Source of the DNA: JASLBX01 sp036374175
GTDB taxonomy: Bacteria > Actinomycetota > Actinomycetes > Jiangellales > Jiangellaceae
Length of the DNA stretch: 64,000 bases
Direction: 5' to 3'
Assembly: GCA_036374175.1 (NCBI GenBank)
Contig: DASUUH010000072.1
Coordinates: forward strand, 24,966 to 88,965
Part shown: one piece after another, positions 25,578 through 33,352 of the stretch
How positions within the stretch are numbered: position 1 is the stretch's first letter
How the letters are laid out: every line of letters starts with the position of its first letter
Translations under genes and position numbers: made by a program
The notes under the pieces: generated by a model
Databases searched by the model: none
Seen by the model: the letters and a program-made list of their open reading frames with translations, nothing else
Told to the model about the DNA's origin: nothing

Positions 25578-27599
25578 GTGAGTACGCCCGACGAGCCGGC
25601 CCAGCCGGCCTTGACGCGCTCGCTTGCGGCCGCGACCCGGCAGCAGCCGCGCCGCCAGGCCGAGCCGCTGGCCGCGGTGTCACCGGTCGCCCGCGTCCTC
25701 GTCGACATCCCGCTGCCGCACCTGGACCGCCCGTTCGACTACCACGTGCCGGAGTCGATGGCCTCTGCTGCGGTGCCTGGAGCCCGTGTCTCGGTCCGCT
25801 TCGCAGGTGCAGTGCACGACGGCTTCGTCGTGGAGCGCGCGACCACCACGCAGCACACCGGCCGGTTGACCAGGTTGCGGCGGGTCATCTCGCCGGAGCC
25901 GGTACTCGCGCCCGCGATCGCCGAACTGGCTCGCGCCGTGGCCGACCGCTACGCCGGAACTGTTGCGGACGTCCTGCGCCTGGCAGTGCCGCCGCGCCAT
26001 GCCAAGACCGAAGCGGAACAGTCCGGCGTGGCACCGCCGCCGCCGCCCGCTCCGAGTCCGGGGGGCTGGCTGGAGCATCAGGACGGCCCGGCCCTGTTGA
26101 CGGCCCTTACCCGGGGGCGCAGCCCGCGTGCGGTGTGGAACCCTGGTCCGGCAGCCGACTGGCCGGACCTGCTGGCCCGGCTTGTCGCCGCCACCCTCGC
26201 CGGCGGCAGGGGAGCGGTCGTGGTCCTGCCCGACGCGCGGGACGTCGCACGGGTGGACACCGCGCTGACCAGCCTGGTGGGGCCGGACCACCATGTCGTG
26301 CTTGCCGCCGAGCTCGGGCCGTCCGAGCGGTACCGCAGGTGGCTGGCTGTACGCCGGGGTGCGGCCAGAGCGGTTGTCGGGACCCGCTCGGCGATGTTCG
26401 CACCAGTTGCCGAGCTGGGCCTGCTCGCGCTGTGGGACGACGGTGACGACTTGCACGCCGAGCAGCGGGCCCCGTACCCGCATGCGCGCGAGGTGCTGCT
26501 GCTGCGTGCACACGAGCAGAACACAGCTGCGGTGGTCGGCGGGTTCGCCCGGACGGCCGAAGCCCAGCAGTTGGTCACCTCGGGCTGGGCCCGCGCGGTG
26601 TCGCCGCCCAGAGACCGGGTGCGCGCCACGGCACCGATCGTGCGGGTATCCGGCGACGATTACGAGCAGGTGCGTGACCCCGCCGCCCGAACGGCCCGGA
26701 TTCCGTCGCTGGCGTGGCGGGCGGCGAAGGACGCGTTGCAGCACGGTCCCGTTCTGGTTCAGGTCGCCCGTACCGGATACGTCGCAGCGCTGGCCTGCCA
26801 GCAGTGCCGCGCCGTCGCCCGGTGCACCGAATGCCACGGACCGGTGGCGATGGCCCGAGGGGACCAACAACCCGAGTGCCGCTGGTGCGGGAAGTCCGGG
26901 TGGGTCTGCCCGGCCTGTGGCAGCCACCAACTGCGGGTGATAACACCGGGTGTGCGGCGTACCGCCGAAGAACTCGGCAAAGCGTTTCCCGGCATCCCGG
27001 TACGGCTGTCGCGGGGCGATGCCGTTGTGCCGGCCGTCGAATCGGCCGCCGCGCTCGTTGTCGCCACGCCGGGGGCCGAGCCGGTGGCTCACGGCGGCTA
27101 CGCCGCAGCCCTGCTGCTCGATGGACAAGCCATGCTCGCCCGGCCAGGCCTTCGGGCGGCGGAGGAGGCGCTCCGGCGCTGGCTGACGGCATGTGCCCTG
27201 GTGCGTCCGGCGCCTGCGGGCGGCCAGGTCGTGCTGGTGGCCGAGCCGAGCGCGCGGCCGGTTCAAGCACTCGTGCGCTGGGACCCGGCCGGCTTCGCTG
27301 AGCACGAGTTGGCCGACCGGCAGTCGCTGAGATTTCCGCCGGTGGCCAGAGTCGCCGAGCTCACCGGTGAGCCCGAAGACGTCGCAGCCCTGCTGCAGAT
27401 GGCCGAGTTGCCGGCCGGGACGGATGTGCTTGGCCCGGTGCCGGCCGGCGAGGACGGCACCGAGCGCGTCGTGATCCGCGTCCCGCGGCGGCTTGGCCAG
27501 CGGCTGTCCGGCACGCTCAAGGCCGCGCAGGGCGTACGGTCGGCAAAACACGCCGGCGGACCGGTCCGGGTGCGAATCGACCCGGTGGATCTGGGCTAG
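25578..27599 (+). CDS. priA: Probable replication restart protein PriA, lacking helicase motifs
   Basis: 673 aa. The N-terminal 3'-DNA-binding domain (ARVLVDIPLPHLDRPFDYHVP) and the zinc-binding region with eight cysteines (CQQC, CTEC, CRWCGKSGWVCPAC) are conserved. The Walker A site is absent: the matching stretch reads VWNPGPAADWPDLL. The DEEH box is replaced by LWDDGDDLH. ATPase and helicase activity are therefore unlikely, as known for actinobacterial PriA homologues, which may act as a loading scaffold. GTG start 54 bases after metK. Confidence 0.9.
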   Translation: MSTPDEPAQPALTRSLAAATRQQPRRQAEPLAAVSPVARVLVDIPLPHLDRPFDYHVPESMASAAVPGARVSVRFAGAVHDGFVVERATTTQHTGRLTRLRRVISPEPVLAPAIAELARAVADRYAGTVADVLRLAVPPRHAKTEAEQSGVAPPPPPAPSPGGWLEHQDGPALLTALTRGRSPRAVWNPGPAADWPDLLARLVAATLAGGRGAVVVLPDARDVARVDTALTSLVGPDHHVVLAAELGPSERYRRWLAVRRGAARAVVGTRSAMFAPVAELGLLALWDDGDDLHAEQRAPYPHAREVLLLRAHEQNTAAVVGGFARTAEAQQLVTSGWARAVSPPRDRVRATAPIVRVSGDDYEQVRDPAARTARIPSLAWRAAKDALQHGPVLVQVARTGYVAALACQQCRAVARCTECHGPVAMARGDQQPECRWCGKSGWVCPACGSHQLRVITPGVRRTAEELGKAFPGIPVRLSRGDAVVPAVESAAALVVATPGAEPVAHGGYAAALLLDGQAMLARPGLRAAEEALRRWLTACALVRPAPAGGQVVLVAEPSARPVQALVRWDPAGFAEHELADRQSLRFPPVARVAELTGEPEDVAALLQMAELPAGTDVLGPVPAGEDGTERVVIRVPRRLGQRLSGTLKAAQGVRSAKHAGGPVRVRIDPVDLG

Positions 27600-27622
27600 G
27601 TTCCGGCCAGTCCTTGCGGCCA

Positions 27623-28204
27623 CTAGTCGTCCACACCTCGCGCCACGAGCGCCTCGCCGAGCGCGTCCGAATAACGCAGCGACCGCACGACCAGCGGCAC
27701 CCCGTACGCCCGGATGTCGAGGCCGCCGCCCCGGGCTCGCTGGGCGTCCCGAATGTCGGCGGCGAGCGCCGCGACGACGGGAATGGCCCTGATCGCGAGA
27801 GTGAGGACGAGGGCCGCCCGCTCCGCGTTGACCCGCGGGACTCGCCGCATGACCCGCTCAAGGACGTCGAGCAGTTCCGACGCCTGCGTGGTCAGCGTCA
27901 ACAACGCGGCCAGCGCCACCGTGACCGCGAGTTTGCCGGTCACCGTCGCGGCGACTTCCCAACCACCGGCGACAGCCTGAAAACCGAACAAGAGGGCCAG
28001 CACCCAGCGCAGCGGCCGGATCTGCGCCCACGCCACGGCAAGTGAGAGGCCGGCCGACGCGTACAGCACGACGAGGCAGGCCGCGGCGACACCGACCGTG
28101 GCTGCAGAGGGCAGCGCCAGCACCCCGGTAGCCAGCACCGCCAGCCCGCCCAGCTTGACCGAGGCCGGGGCGCCATGCAGCCAGGAGCGCGCCGCGCGGC
28201 TCAT
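27623..28204 (-). CDS. bioN: ECF transporter transmembrane subunit EcfT (BioN-type)
   Basis: 193 aa, with about five hydrophobic segments. The two Ala-Arg-Gly motifs that couple EcfT to the ATPases are visible: RDAQRARGGG and EALVARGVDD at the C-terminus. ATG 28204 overlaps the ecfA stop (ATGA); the longer frame to 28411 is antisense-like sequence inside ecfA. With bioY and the ATPase it forms a dedicated biotin importer, not a shared group II module, since the substrate subunit is in the same operon. Convergent with priA (23-base gap). Confidence 0.87.
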   Translation of the reverse strand: MSRAARSWLHGAPASVKLGGLAVLATGVLALPSAATVGVAAACLVVLYASAGLSLAVAWAQIRPLRWVLALLFGFQAVAGGWEVAATVTGKLAVTVALAALLTLTTQASELLDVLERVMRRVPRVNAERAALVLTLAIRAIPVVAALAADIRDAQRARGGGLDIRAYGVPLVVRSLRYSDALGEALVARGVDD

Positions 28205-28875
28205 GTCACGAGCGCCCGGTAGAACGCCACCGCGGGGCCGGGTTCGTCGTCGGCCACCAGCCGCCCGTCGTCGAACACCAGCACCCGGTCGTACTCCGCC
28301 ACCGACTCCAGATCGTGGGTGATCATCACAACCTGTTGAGGCAACTCGTCGATCAGATCGAGGACGCGCCGGGTGTTGGGCAGGTCCAGCAGTGTCGTCG
28401 GCTCGTCGCACACGAGGATTCTGGGTTCGGTGACCAGCACGGACGTGAGCGCGAGCAGCTGCTTCTGGCCGCCGGACAGCAGATGCGCCGGGTGCTCGGC
28501 ATGGCCGGACAAGCCGACCCGCTCAAGGGCTTCGGCGACCATCCACTCGGTCTTGTCCTTGCCGAGCCTGCGCCGGCGGAGGCCGAATGCGACGTCCTCG
28601 GCGACGGTCGGCATCACGATCTGCGCGTCGGGATCAGTGAACATGAACCCGACCATCCGGCGGACGGCAGCCGCATCCTTGGCCGTGTCGGCACCGTGCA
28701 CAGTCACGGTGCCCGCGTCCGGCACGACTAGAGCGTTCAGCAGCCGGGCGAACGTAGACTTGCCCGACCCGTTGGCGCCGATCACGCCGATCCTGCGCTC
28801 GGCAAGGGTCACGCTCACCGAGCGCAGCACGACTCGCTCACCGTAGGAGTGGGTGACGTCGCGGATCTCGATCAA
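28201..28875 (-). CDS. bioM: ECF transporter ATPase (BioM-type)
   Basis: 224 aa ABC ATPase. Walker A GANGSGKST, Q-loop MFTDPDAQIVMPT, signature LLSGGQKQLLAL, Walker B ILVCDEPTTLLD and switch His in MITHDLE are intact. Short length and the MFTDPDAQ Q-loop are typical of ECF ATPases. TTG 28875 overlaps the bioY stop by 4 bases (TTGA). The single ATPase probably homodimerises. It energises biotin uptake with BioN and BioY. Confidence 0.9.
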   Translation of the reverse strand: MIEIRDVTHSYGERVVLRSVSVTLAERRIGVIGANGSGKSTFARLLNALVVPDAGTVTVHGADTAKDAAAVRRMVGFMFTDPDAQIVMPTVAEDVAFGLRRRRLGKDKTEWMVAEALERVGLSGHAEHPAHLLSGGQKQLLALTSVLVTEPRILVCDEPTTLLDLPNTRRVLDLIDELPQQVVMITHDLESVAEYDRVLVFDDGRLVADDEPGPAVAFYRALVT

Positions 28876-29477
28876 ACGCTGCTGCTCGCCGGTTCCGGCT
28901 CGGTCGCCCGCTGGGGCCGCTGTACCCGCAGGGCGGGATACGCGCGGTGCACCCCGAGCGCGATGTAGGTCGCCAGACCCGCCTTCAGCAGGTCACCGGG
29001 TAAGAACGCGACGGCGCCGGTCAAAAGTGCCTGTTCGGCGCCGAGGCCCAGGCGCCACGCCAGCCACGGCACGCCGACCAGGTAGACCAGCCCGATGCCG
29101 CCGACGACGCAGGCCGTGAAGGCCGTCGAGCCGGTCAGCTGCCGCCGGGCCAGCAGCCCGATGACGAAGGCGGCCACCGGGAACGCCAAGATGAACCCGC
29201 CGGTAGGCCCGGAGATCACGCCGAAACCTCCCGTGGCATTGGCGAACACCGGCAGGCCGACCGCGCCGAGAGCGACGTAGACCAGCGCGGCCAGGCCACC
29301 GCGAACGGCCCCCAGGATCAGACCGGCGAGCATGATGCCCAGCGTCTGGCCCGTGATCGGGACGGCGTTGCCGAACAGGTGCACCGACGCCTGGGCAAGG
29401 GCGGCGATGAGCGCGGCGAACACCGCGATCCGGGCCAGATCTACGACGGTCAGTCGCGTAGCTGTGATTCGAGGCAT
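28872..29477 (-). CDS. bioY: Biotin transporter substrate-binding subunit BioY
   Basis: 201 aa, six membrane segments. ALAQASVHLFGNAVPITGQTLGIMLAG and GGFGVISGPTGGFILAFPVAAF are BioY family hallmarks. It captures biotin for import. ATG 29477 is chosen over an upstream TTG/GTG in the same frame because a TACGGT box ends 7 bases before it. First gene of bioY-bioM-bioN. No biotin biosynthesis genes are in the window. Confidence 0.92.
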   Translation of the reverse strand: MPRITATRLTVVDLARIAVFAALIAALAQASVHLFGNAVPITGQTLGIMLAGLILGAVRGGLAALVYVALGAVGLPVFANATGGFGVISGPTGGFILAFPVAAFVIGLLARRQLTGSTAFTACVVGGIGLVYLVGVPWLAWRLGLGAEQALLTGAVAFLPGDLLKAGLATYIALGVHRAYPALRVQRPQRATEPEPASSSV

Positions 29478-29484
29478 GGCCACA

Positions 29485-29490
29485 ACCGTA
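29485..29490 (-). promoter_or_regulatory. Putative -10 box (TACGGT) of the bioY operon
   Basis: On the minus strand TACGGT ends 7 bases before the bioY ATG, with no Shine-Dalgarno sequence between. This suggests a leaderless message and helps to fix the start codon. Confidence 0.5.
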
Positions 29491-29556
29491 GGGCGAGCAG
29501 GTGCACCGCTCACTGTGGAGCGCGACAAGGTCTGACGGCGGTAGTTGTCCGCACCC

Positions 29557-30444
29557 CTACAGCTCGGATGCCGAGAAGGTGTCGCACGACTCCAGCCGGC
29601 CGGTGTCCAGGCCGGTGAGGAACCACCTCTGCCGCTGTTCGCTGGATCCGTGCGTCCACGACTCGGGCGTGACCGTCCCTTGGAACCGCTCCTGGATGTA
29701 GTCGTCGCCCACCGCGGCCGCGGCGTTCAGGCCCTGTCGGATGTCTTCGTCGGTCAACTCGAGGATGAGCGGACGACCGTCGTCGGCCGGTGTCGTCGTG
29801 GCGTGGTGGGCCCAGGTGCCGGCATAACAGTCGGCCTGCAACTCCAGCCGGACGGCGTCGGACGTCGGGCCGCTGCCCGGCCGGACCTGTTGCATCTGAC
29901 CGGTCAGGTTCTGGATGTGGTGGCCGTACTCGTGTGCCAGGACATACGCCTCACCGAAGGCACCGGCTTCAACGCCGAAGCGGTTGCGGAGCTCCGAGAA
30001 GAACCCGAGATCCAGGTACACCCCGCGGTCGGCGGGGCAGTAGAACGGCCCGACCTGCGACGACGCCGCTCCGCACGCGGTGCGTACGCCGCCGGTGAAG
30101 AACGTGGTCACGGCCTCCTGGTAGCGCGCGCCGCGGCGGGCGAACTCGGCGTCCCAGAAGTCTTGAATGGAGTTCACGTACAGCACGAATCGGCAGTCGG
30201 GATTTTCGTCGATGTCCGCGACCACCTGACACTCTTGCTCCAGGTTGCCGGCATCGCCTTCGGGCACGTTGATCGGTGCATCGGTGGCGAAGAGGCTGGA
30301 CGGATCGGCGCCCGTGCACAGCGCGAGCACCGCGAGCAAGAGCACGCCGATGCCGCCGCCGGCTGCGATCCCGCCGCCTCGGCCGAAGCCGCGCCGGTCC
30401 GAGACCTGCGACGGGTCCAGCCGCCCGCTCCGGTTGAGCCTCAT
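29557..30444 (-). CDS. Neutral zinc metallopeptidase, YpfJ family
   Basis: 295 aa. A glycine-rich cytoplasmic start is followed by one membrane anchor (about 28-44, GGGIGVLLLAVLALCTGA), then an extracytoplasmic domain. The zinc motif is VLAHEYGHHIQNL, with RLELQADCYAGTWA giving the third-ligand region, as in the neutral zinc metallopeptidase (YpfJ) family. Substrate unknown. GGAGAGGAG lies upstream of the ATG. Divergent from the ABC-F gene across 117 bases. Confidence 0.88.
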   Translation of the reverse strand: MRLNRSGRLDPSQVSDRRGFGRGGGIAAGGGIGVLLLAVLALCTGADPSSLFATDAPINVPEGDAGNLEQECQVVADIDENPDCRFVLYVNSIQDFWDAEFARRGARYQEAVTTFFTGGVRTACGAASSQVGPFYCPADRGVYLDLGFFSELRNRFGVEAGAFGEAYVLAHEYGHHIQNLTGQMQQVRPGSGPTSDAVRLELQADCYAGTWAHHATTTPADDGRPLILELTDEDIRQGLNAAAAVGDDYIQERFQGTVTPESWTHGSSEQRQRWFLTGLDTGRLESCDTFSASEL

Positions 30445-30561
30445 CGCCGGCTCCTCTCCAATTCCGTAGAATGGCGCTCATGATGTCCGTGGCGAGCTGA
30501 TCCTGCGTAACGAATCAGAGCCGCAGTCTGCCCAATTCCTGCCACGGAGAACGTTCCCGAC

Positions 30562-32160
30562 ATGATCACCGCCACGAAGCTCGAAGTTCGCGCCGGCGCC
30601 CAGCTCCTGCTTAGGGACACCAGCTTTCGCATCGCCGCCGGCGACAAGATCGGCCTGGTGGGCCGCAACGGCGCCGGCAAGACCACTCTTACCCGGATTC
30701 TCGCCGGTGAATTGCCGCCCGCTGCCGGAACTGTCACCCGGACCGCGAGCGTGGGGTACCTGCCGCAAGATCCCCGTGCGGCCGCGCCCGACACTACTGC
30801 CCGAGACCGGGTCCTCGGGGCCCGCGGGCTGGACGTCATCATCGCGGGGATGCGGCGGGCCGAGAAGGAGATCGCCTCCGCCGACGCCGACACTCACGAA
30901 CGGGGCATGCGCCGCTACGGCCGGCTCGAGACCGAGTTCCTGGCCTACGGCGGTTACGCGGCCGAAAGCGAGGCCGCCACTATCGCTGCCAACCTCGGCC
31001 TGGACGAACGAGTCCTGCGCCAGCCGCTCGGGACCCTCTCCGGTGGCCAGCGGCGGCGGATCGAATTGGGCCGGATTCTGTTCTCCGACGCGCAGACCTT
31101 GCTGCTGGACGAACCGACTAACCACCTGGACGCCGATTCGATCACCTGGCTCCGCGACTTCCTGCGCTCCTACTCCGGCGGCGTGGTGGTCATCAGCCAC
31201 GACGTCGCGCTGCTGGAGCGCACCGTGAACAAGGTCCTGCACCTCGACGCCAACCGGTGCGAGCTGGACATCTACCACCTCGGTTGGAAGGCGTACCTGG
31301 AGCAGCGCGAGACCGATGAACGCCGCCGCCGGCGCGAGCGCGCCAACGCCGAGAAGAAGGCGGCCGCGCTCAAGGCCCAGGCCGACCGGATGCGCTACAA
31401 GGCCACCAAGGCGACAGCAGCGCAGAACATGGACCGCCGGGCGCAGCGGTTGCTGGCTGGCCTCGAGGCGGAGCGGCGCACGGACAAGGTTGCCAAGCTG
31501 CGGTTTCCCGACCCTGCGCCGTGTGGCCGGACTCCACTGTCGGCATCCGGGTTGTCCAAGTCGTACGGTTCGCTGGAAGTGTTCACCGATGTCGACCTGG
31601 CGATCGACCGCGGCAGCCGGGTAGTGGTCCTCGGGCTTAACGGCGCCGGCAAGACGACGCTGCTGCGGCTGCTGGGCGGGGTCGAGCAGGCGGACACCGG
31701 AGTCGTCGAAGCCGGCCACGGGCTGCGGCTGGGTTACTACGCACAGGAGCACGAAACCCTGGATTCGGACCGTACCGTTCTGGAGAACCTCCGGTCCGCC
31801 GCACCGGATCTCGACGATCTCGAAGCCCGCCGGATTCTGGGATCGTTCTTGTTTTCCGGCGACGCCGTGGATAAGCCCGCGCGGGTGTTGTCCGGCGGGG
31901 AGAAGACCCGGCTGGCGCTGGCCATTCTGGTCGTGTCGAAGGCCAATGTTCTGCTGTTGGACGAGCCGACGAATAACCTTGACCCAGCTTCACGCGAAGA
32001 GATCCTTGCCGCGTTAAGATCTTTCACAGGTGCGATTGTGCTGGTAACGCACGACGAAGGGGCTGTGAGCGCGCTCGGGCCCGAGCGGGTGTTGCTGCTT
32101 CCGGATGGCGTGGAGGATCTATGGAACTCCGACTACGCCGAGTTGGTCGCTCTGGCATGA
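30562..32160 (+). CDS. ABC-F family ATPase
   Basis: 532 aa, two ABC domains and no membrane segments. Walker A motifs GRNGAGKTT and GLNGAGKTT, signatures LSGGQRRRIEL and LSGGEKTRLAL, and Walker B motifs LLLDEPTNHLD and LLLDEPTNNLD are complete. The inter-domain linker is strongly basic (ERRRRRERANAEKKAAALKAQ), as expected for the ribosomal P-site-tRNA interaction motif. ABC-F proteins act on ribosomes, in translation control or antibiotic protection. No drug specificity can be inferred; the housekeeping context (HTH, enoyl-CoA hydratase downstream) suggests a general factor. Confidence 0.92.
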   Translation: MITATKLEVRAGAQLLLRDTSFRIAAGDKIGLVGRNGAGKTTLTRILAGELPPAAGTVTRTASVGYLPQDPRAAAPDTTARDRVLGARGLDVIIAGMRRAEKEIASADADTHERGMRRYGRLETEFLAYGGYAAESEAATIAANLGLDERVLRQPLGTLSGGQRRRIELGRILFSDAQTLLLDEPTNHLDADSITWLRDFLRSYSGGVVVISHDVALLERTVNKVLHLDANRCELDIYHLGWKAYLEQRETDERRRRRERANAEKKAAALKAQADRMRYKATKATAAQNMDRRAQRLLAGLEAERRTDKVAKLRFPDPAPCGRTPLSASGLSKSYGSLEVFTDVDLAIDRGSRVVVLGLNGAGKTTLLRLLGGVEQADTGVVEAGHGLRLGYYAQEHETLDSDRTVLENLRSAAPDLDDLEARRILGSFLFSGDAVDKPARVLSGGEKTRLALAILVVSKANVLLLDEPTNNLDPASREEILAALRSFTGAIVLVTHDEGAVSALGPERVLLLPDGVEDLWNSDYAELVALA

Positions 32161-32183
32161 TCGTGCACATGGTGGACCTGATC

Positions 32184-32211
32184 TTGCGTTTTGGTGGCGA
32201 ACACCGATAAT
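32184..32211 (+). promoter_or_regulatory. Promoter of the small HTH gene
   Basis: TTGCGT (32184-32189), a 16-base spacer and GATAAT (32206-32211) make a good vegetative-type promoter. The transcript would carry a leader of about 45 bases ending in AAGGGGAGGA before the GTG at 32264. Confidence 0.55.
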
Positions 32212-32263
32212 GCGGCGGATCATGGTCCCGTAGCTCCATGCATATCAACCAAGGGGAGGACGC

Positions 32264-32479
32264 GTGGCCGAGAAACTAGCGAAAGGCGCGCGGATCAGCG
32301 GCGGGCAGCGAGACAAGCTGGCCACCGATCTGAAGAAGAAGTACGAAGGCGGCAAGAGCATCCGCGATCTTGCCGGAGAAACCGGGCGGTCGTACGGGTT
32401 CGTGCACCGGCTCCTGTCGGAGTCCGGCGTGAACCTGCGTGGCCGTGGCGGCGCAACACGGGGCAAGAAGAAGTCCTGA
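32264..32479 (+). CDS. Small helix-turn-helix protein
   Basis: 71 aa. It starts MAEKLAKGARISGGQRDKLATDLKKKYEGG, then carries an HTH (SIRDLAGETGRSYGFVHRLLSESG) and a basic tail (RGRGGATRGKKKS). This short DNA-binding protein family is widespread in actinobacteria and often lies between an ABC-F gene and an enoyl-CoA hydratase gene, as here. Target unknown. A strong ribosome binding site precedes the GTG. Confidence 0.87.
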   Translation: MAEKLAKGARISGGQRDKLATDLKKKYEGGKSIRDLAGETGRSYGFVHRLLSESGVNLRGRGGATRGKKKS

Positions 32480-32508
32480 ACCACGGCATAACGGCTGAGG
32501 GCTCGAGT

Positions 32509-33270
32509 ATGGGTGGACTCGAACTCTCAGTCGAACCGCCACTTGCCCGGGTGACACTCGCCCGGCCTGAGGCGCGTAACGCGCAGACTCCCGCCACCTG
32601 GCGGGATCTGGCCACCATCGGGCGTACGTTGCCCGACGACGTTCGTGTCGTGGTGCTCGACGCCCTCGGTCCGTCGTTCTCGGCGGGGCTCGACCGCAGA
32701 ATGCTGGACGGCACCGGCATTCCGGGCGAGCGAAGTGTGGCCGAGCTCGCCACCCTGGACGCCGCAGAGGCGGAGTCGGTGATCGCCGAGTATCAGGCGG
32801 CGTTCACCTGGTGGCGGGCGTCGCCGGCCGTTACAGTCGCTGCCGTTCAGGGTCACGCGGTCGGCGCGGGTTTTCAGCTGGCGTTGGCCTGCGACCTGGT
32901 CGTCTGTGCCGAGGACGCCCGATTCGCCATGCGCGAGACGTCGCTGGGGTTGGTACCCGATCTCGGTGGCACAGCACCGCTCGTGGCAGCCGTCGGGTAC
33001 CCGCGGGGACTCGAGATCTGTGCCACTGGGCGCTGGGTAGGCGCGCGCGAAGCCGTCGACCTCGGACTGGCGTTGGCGGCCGTGCCTTCGGACGAGCTCC
33101 GGAATGCCGTCGACGATCTGGTGGCCGCGTTGCTCGCCGCTCCGGCTGGCGCGTTGCGCGAGACCAAGGCGCTACTTCGCAGTGCGGTCGCCAACACGGC
33201 GGAGCAGCAGTTGGCCGCCGAGCGGGCCGCACAGGTTCGGCGCATCCGCGAGATCGCGGGCCGCGCCTAG
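32509..33270 (+). CDS. Enoyl-CoA hydratase/isomerase family protein
   Basis: 253 aa crotonase fold. The oxyanion-hole segments LGPSFSAGLDRRM and VQGHAVGAGFQLALACDLVV are recognisable; the second catalytic Glu region reads ETSLGLVPDLGG, with Asp where classical hydratases have Glu, so the reaction may differ from simple hydration. ATG 32509 is used because similarity starts there (LELSVEPPLARVTLARPEARN); the frame is open to 32191. Lies 29 bases after the HTH gene and is probably cotranscribed with it. Confidence 0.85.
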   Translation: MGGLELSVEPPLARVTLARPEARNAQTPATWRDLATIGRTLPDDVRVVVLDALGPSFSAGLDRRMLDGTGIPGERSVAELATLDAAEAESVIAEYQAAFTWWRASPAVTVAAVQGHAVGAGFQLALACDLVVCAEDARFAMRETSLGLVPDLGGTAPLVAAVGYPRGLEICATGRWVGAREAVDLGLALAAVPSDELRNAVDDLVAALLAAPAGALRETKALLRSAVANTAEQQLAAERAAQVRRIREIAGRA

Positions 33271-33352
33271 GTTGTTCACCCTCAGCGCACCGGGGAAGAT
33301 TCCCCCTCCGCCGAACGTTCGGCCGGTCAGCACGCAAGGAGGATGAGCACCA

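Noticed and set aside
25680..27623. 647-codon minus-strand frame antisense to priA
   Set aside because: Low-complexity Arg/Gly/Pro-rich product with no motif; priA is clear on the other strand.
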